NCBI GenBank assembly: GCA_963662905.2
Contig: CAXXFD010000001.1
Span: 124,001 to 188,000, forward strand
Direction: 5' to 3'
Source: G963662905 sp963662905
GTDB taxonomy: Bacteria; Bacteroidota; Bacteroidia; Bacteroidales; WRLA01
Length of the DNA: 64,000 bases
Shown in pieces: positions 61,188 through 64,000 of this stretch. The position numbers and the translations under genes are program-made. Within the stretch, counting starts at the first letter, position 1; every line of letters starts with the position of its first letter. The notes below the pieces were generated by a model, which was not told where the DNA came from, made no database searches, and saw nothing but the letters and a program-made list of their open reading frames with translations.

Positions 61188-62777
61188 TTAGTTAATTTTC
61201 ACTGTATCTATTCTCATTACTTCATTTTCAAAATTGTCGCGTTCACCTCTGGCCTTATTTTTAACCTTAACACGATAATTATAAATTGTATTGACCGAAT
61301 ATCGAAGCAGTTTTGCAATTTGCGCGCTCTCTTTTATTCCCAGCCTGATGAGTGCAAAAATCCTCAATTCCGTATTCAGTCGCTCCTCCGTTTTTAATTC
61401 AATTTGCTCCCCGTCTGATAACAATTGATTAAAATCATTCAGAAAATTAGGGAAGATATGCAGGAAGGCCTTATCGAAATGTTCATAAAACTCTTTGATT
61501 TCGGCTTCGATGAGTTTCTTTGATTTGGTTTCAGCAAATAACTCCTCTATCTTTCTATTGGCCAACTGCTTATTAACATTTTTATTAAACTGATCCAATT
61601 TGTAAATATAGTCGGAGCAAATCGTTAAAAAATTGCCAATGTAATGCTCTTTAACATGATTCGATTCTGATAATTCACGATTTGTGAATTGAAGTTGATC
61701 ATTGGTGTACTCCAGGTTTTTATTGAGTTCTTTTAACTGTTTATTTACATTAGAGAGTTCGTTCTTCTTATCCCTGACTTCAGCAACTTGCCTAAGGATA
61801 ACCAATAATGAAACAATCAATGCCAACAATAAAAAGCTGCTAATTATTAGAAGAATTCTTAAAAGTTTTTGCTGTTTTTCTATTTTATTCTGATAGGCAT
61901 CTTTAATAATGGGCAAAATTCCGGATAGAAGCTTAAACCTCAATTCCGAATTAAAAAAAACGGCATCTTCATAGGAGAAGTTGATAAATTTATTTGCCCG
62001 GTCCACATCGCCATTTTTGTGCAAAAGCAATGCCAGCTCGGTTAAAGACGCATTATCTTTATTAGAGCCCATAATATCTGAAATAGCCGAGAGACAAAAA
62101 TATTTCATTTCGTTTTCTTCATCTTCCACAAGGCGGTACAGTAGCGAACGTTCGTAGGTGATTTGGGAATATGCCCGGCTTCCGATTTCTGAAAAAGCCA
62201 GACGCTTGTCGTTAATTTCAAGGCTTTTTGAAAAATCCTGCCCGTCCCGATATCTTTTTTCCATAATGGCCATATAATCTTCTGATTGTGGATCCAAATA
62301 GGGAATAATAGAATCGGTATAAAGTTTGACTTTATTGCTGTATTTTTGATTGAAATCAGTAAATGGCGAATGAAAACTAATCTCATTATAAATTTTGATC
62401 ATTGCTTTAAAGAATTTGATTTTCAAACTTATTGCAAGACTATCAGGATCAATGTTTTTTAGAATCCCCGACGCTTCAAAATATTTTCCTGATGAAGCCA
62501 GAATATCAGCCATGGAAATATACAGTTCATAAAACATCTCTTGATTTTCAATTTTTCTTGCCGGCTGAATGTTTGTTAGCAAATACGACACAGCGGAATC
62601 AAAAGCGTATTTGGAATACTCATCGATGAGCCGATTATTAAAGAATATCCTTTGATCCAGGCTAATCCCATCTTTATTTAAAAGCTTTTTTAATTCTAAA
62701 ATCCTTTTTTCTTTTTGAGCGTCATATTCTGCTCTTTGCTGCATGGCATCCTCGAGCCTGCCTATAAGGCTATCCAA
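61188..62777 (-). pseudogene. DUF6377-like membrane sensor/regulator with a lost or non-standard start
   Basis: A 529-codon frame from a TTG at 62777. The N-terminal half is helical (tetratricopeptide-like). One TM helix is at about 305-330 (LLRILLIISSFLLLALIVSLLVI), then a coiled coil and a C-terminal LuxR-like HTH (LIRLGIKESAQIAKLLRYS, VNTIYNYRVKVKNKARG), the DUF6377 plan. Upstream in frame, 62778-62828 encodes a signal peptide (GLLLLFFVSLTSQA) but is preceded by TAA at 62829-62831, and no ATG lies in the vicinity. Either the start is lost or it is atypical, hence the tentative pseudogene call. Confidence 0.6.
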
Positions 62778-63135
62778 CGCAATTTCTGCTTGAGATGTGA
62801 GCGAAACGAAAAAAAGTAATAATAAACCTTAAATCCGCAAGAAATAATTTATTGAGCTAAAAAATGTTTTTGGCACAGAAATTTCTCAAGTAGGGGCAAT
62901 AAATTGATACTTTTTATTCCATTGGGCATACATTTTACTGCAACAGGGGCAATTGTTTATAGCCTTTTGAATTTGGCTTGCTTTTTTTTGATGGCGTAAA
63001 AATCCCAATCAATGCCAAAAACACATTACGTTCCGTAAGACACACATAATGAATTGATTACTAAATATTTACTCTGAATTTTCAGGCACACCCCTCCCTG
63101 TAGCTCTGGAAAAAAGCCGTTAAAGCCAGGGGTAT
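62778..63135. other. Region between the DUF6377 gene and IS1380 transposase
   Basis: 358 bases. The left 51 carry the in-frame signal peptide of the DUF6377 protein. The remainder, after the TAA at 62829-62831, is A+T-rich without an ORF. It may be the non-coding end of the IS element: IS1380-type elements often leave some 300 bases outside the transposase. TTACGTTCCGTAA at about 63027 is a small palindrome. The terminal inverted repeat cannot be located because the other end of the element is outside the window. Confidence 0.4.
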
Positions 63136-64000
63136 TTAGACCAACAGTTGCTCATAAGGTCTGTCAGTATATAATTTCAAAAACCATTGCCGCCCAGAGT
63201 ATATCCATTTTCCAGAAACAGATATAAACCTGAAAATAAACCCTTTAAGTCGGGTTGTCGGCTTAATGCCACCAAATACTCTTGACACCAGCCCGACAAA
63301 GTAGTTGTAAAAGTTCTTTATCATGGCCATGATGATCAAAAAGGCGGTGTTTTCGTTCATGAACGAACATGGAAGGCGCTTCCAGCCAAAATCATTGTTC
63401 ATCACATCAAAGAGTTTTTCGCTGCTCCCCCGTTGGTTGTAAAATTGTATCACCTCTTTTTCGCCAGCCTTCCAGTCATTGGTTAAAATTGAGCGGTAAA
63501 TGAAGTTGTCCCCGGTGAACAGGTCTATCTGGCTGTTTTTGCTTTTTTCCCGCATAATGACCAGGCGGTAATTTTTTTGTTCGAGAAATTGAGTGAAGGG
63601 CATTGATGCCACCTCATACGCTTTGTAATTGATTTCTACGGTTTTCCATCTTTCAATTTCAGATATTTGCCGCAAAAGTTCAGCGGACTTATTGGCCCTG
63701 ATATAAAACAGTTCACTGTTGGCCGCAACAACTTCTATAATATCTTTGGAGTAACTCCCTGCATCCATCCGGGAGCGGTGGATCTGTATGTCATTTTCAT
63801 TCAGTAGCTTATATGCACGGTCAAGAGTTGCCGCCTGTTCAAATTTTACGTTGGCATTGCCGTCCCGGTTTTCGATATAAACAATCTTGTCCCCAATGGA
63901 GGCGACTCCCGGAAAGTAACCCTTTGTATGCTTATAGGTATTTTTTGCATCGTACTTTTCGGTGGCAATCACTTGGTTGTCATAATCAAAATCATAGCAG
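63136..64000 (-). mobile_element. IS1380-family transposase, C-terminal part (cut by window edge)
   Basis: The minus-strand frame is open to the end of the window, reading FDYDNQVIATEKYDAKNTY upstream of the first candidate start, so the N-terminus is outside. DAGSYSKDIIEVV (an active-site Asp), YNQRGSSEKLFDVMNNDFGW (the catalytic Glu region, YNxRGxxE) and NTAFLIIMAMIKNFYNYF are typical of IS1380-type DDE transposases of Bacteroidota. It ends at 63136 with TAA. No frameshift is visible in the 288 residues present. Confidence 0.9.

Overview
The window reads as a chromosome segment of a Bacteroidota bacterium, probably a free-living marine or sediment member of the Bacteroidales/Marinilabiliales type. 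The supporting signs are two secreted proteins with type IX secretion (T9SS) C-terminal sorting domains, DUF3098, DUF5777 and DUF6377 family proteins, a Bacteroidota-type glycogen synthase, the ftsX-DUF3098-uppP-truB-queA gene order, and many -7 elements of the Bacteroidota form TAnnTTTG, often with TTG or TTTG about 19-20 bases upstream. No rRNA, tRNA or CRISPR array was recognised.

Layout. 1-5150: the start of a glycogen synthase, proline dehydrogenase, and a divergent 1077-residue multidomain flavo-iron-sulfur oxidoreductase. 5202-12452: a T9SS-sorted Asp-box (sialidase-fold) protein, an orphan TAXI binding protein, a DAACS symporter, a receiver-only response regulator, an exosortase-like protease, and an ECF sigma factor paired with an anti-sigma-like/beta-barrel protein. 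12791-19968: a tolC-adaptor-RND efflux operon behind two tandem paralogous TetR regulators. 20145-25661: a lipoprotein, a 10-helix membrane protein, leucyl-tRNA synthetase and a VanX-like dipeptidase. 25837-37781: a SEC-C protein, GH9, ispD, queA, the truB-uppP-DUF3098-ftsX operon, a metallophosphoesterase, mnmA and an SDR. 38082-40358: a secreted CotH/lamin-tail protein.

40600-44000 is an A+T-rich accessory pocket. It holds a DUF262/DUF1524 (GmrSD-like) protein and a three-gene unit that I read as a toxin-antitoxin-chaperone (TAC) system with a SecB-like chaperone. 44134-49895 is a respiratory/electron-transfer cluster: cytochrome b, a membrane-anchored heptaheme c, a monoheme c, a DUF5777 barrel, a haem lipoprotein and a hexaheme lipoprotein on a collagen-like stalk. 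An FNR-like regulator is divergent from it, and two near-consensus FNR boxes with centres 21 bp apart lie in the shared intergenic region. 50053-58197 is a mannose/alpha-mannoside operon (GntR-ROK-PMI-MFS-GH38) whose promoter is overlaid by an 11-bp inverted repeat. A convergent GH3 operon, a DUF6377 sensor gene lacking a usable start codon, and a partial IS1380 transposase close the window.

The findings most worth checking are the SecB-type TAC module, the FNR-box-linked cytochrome conduit, the single-chain fusion of an HcnABC/LhpBEF-like dehydrogenase, the PMI with a degenerate P-loop-kinase-like N-terminus, and the DUF6377 gene whose start appears to be lost next to an IS element. All functions are inferred by reading the translations; no database search was run.
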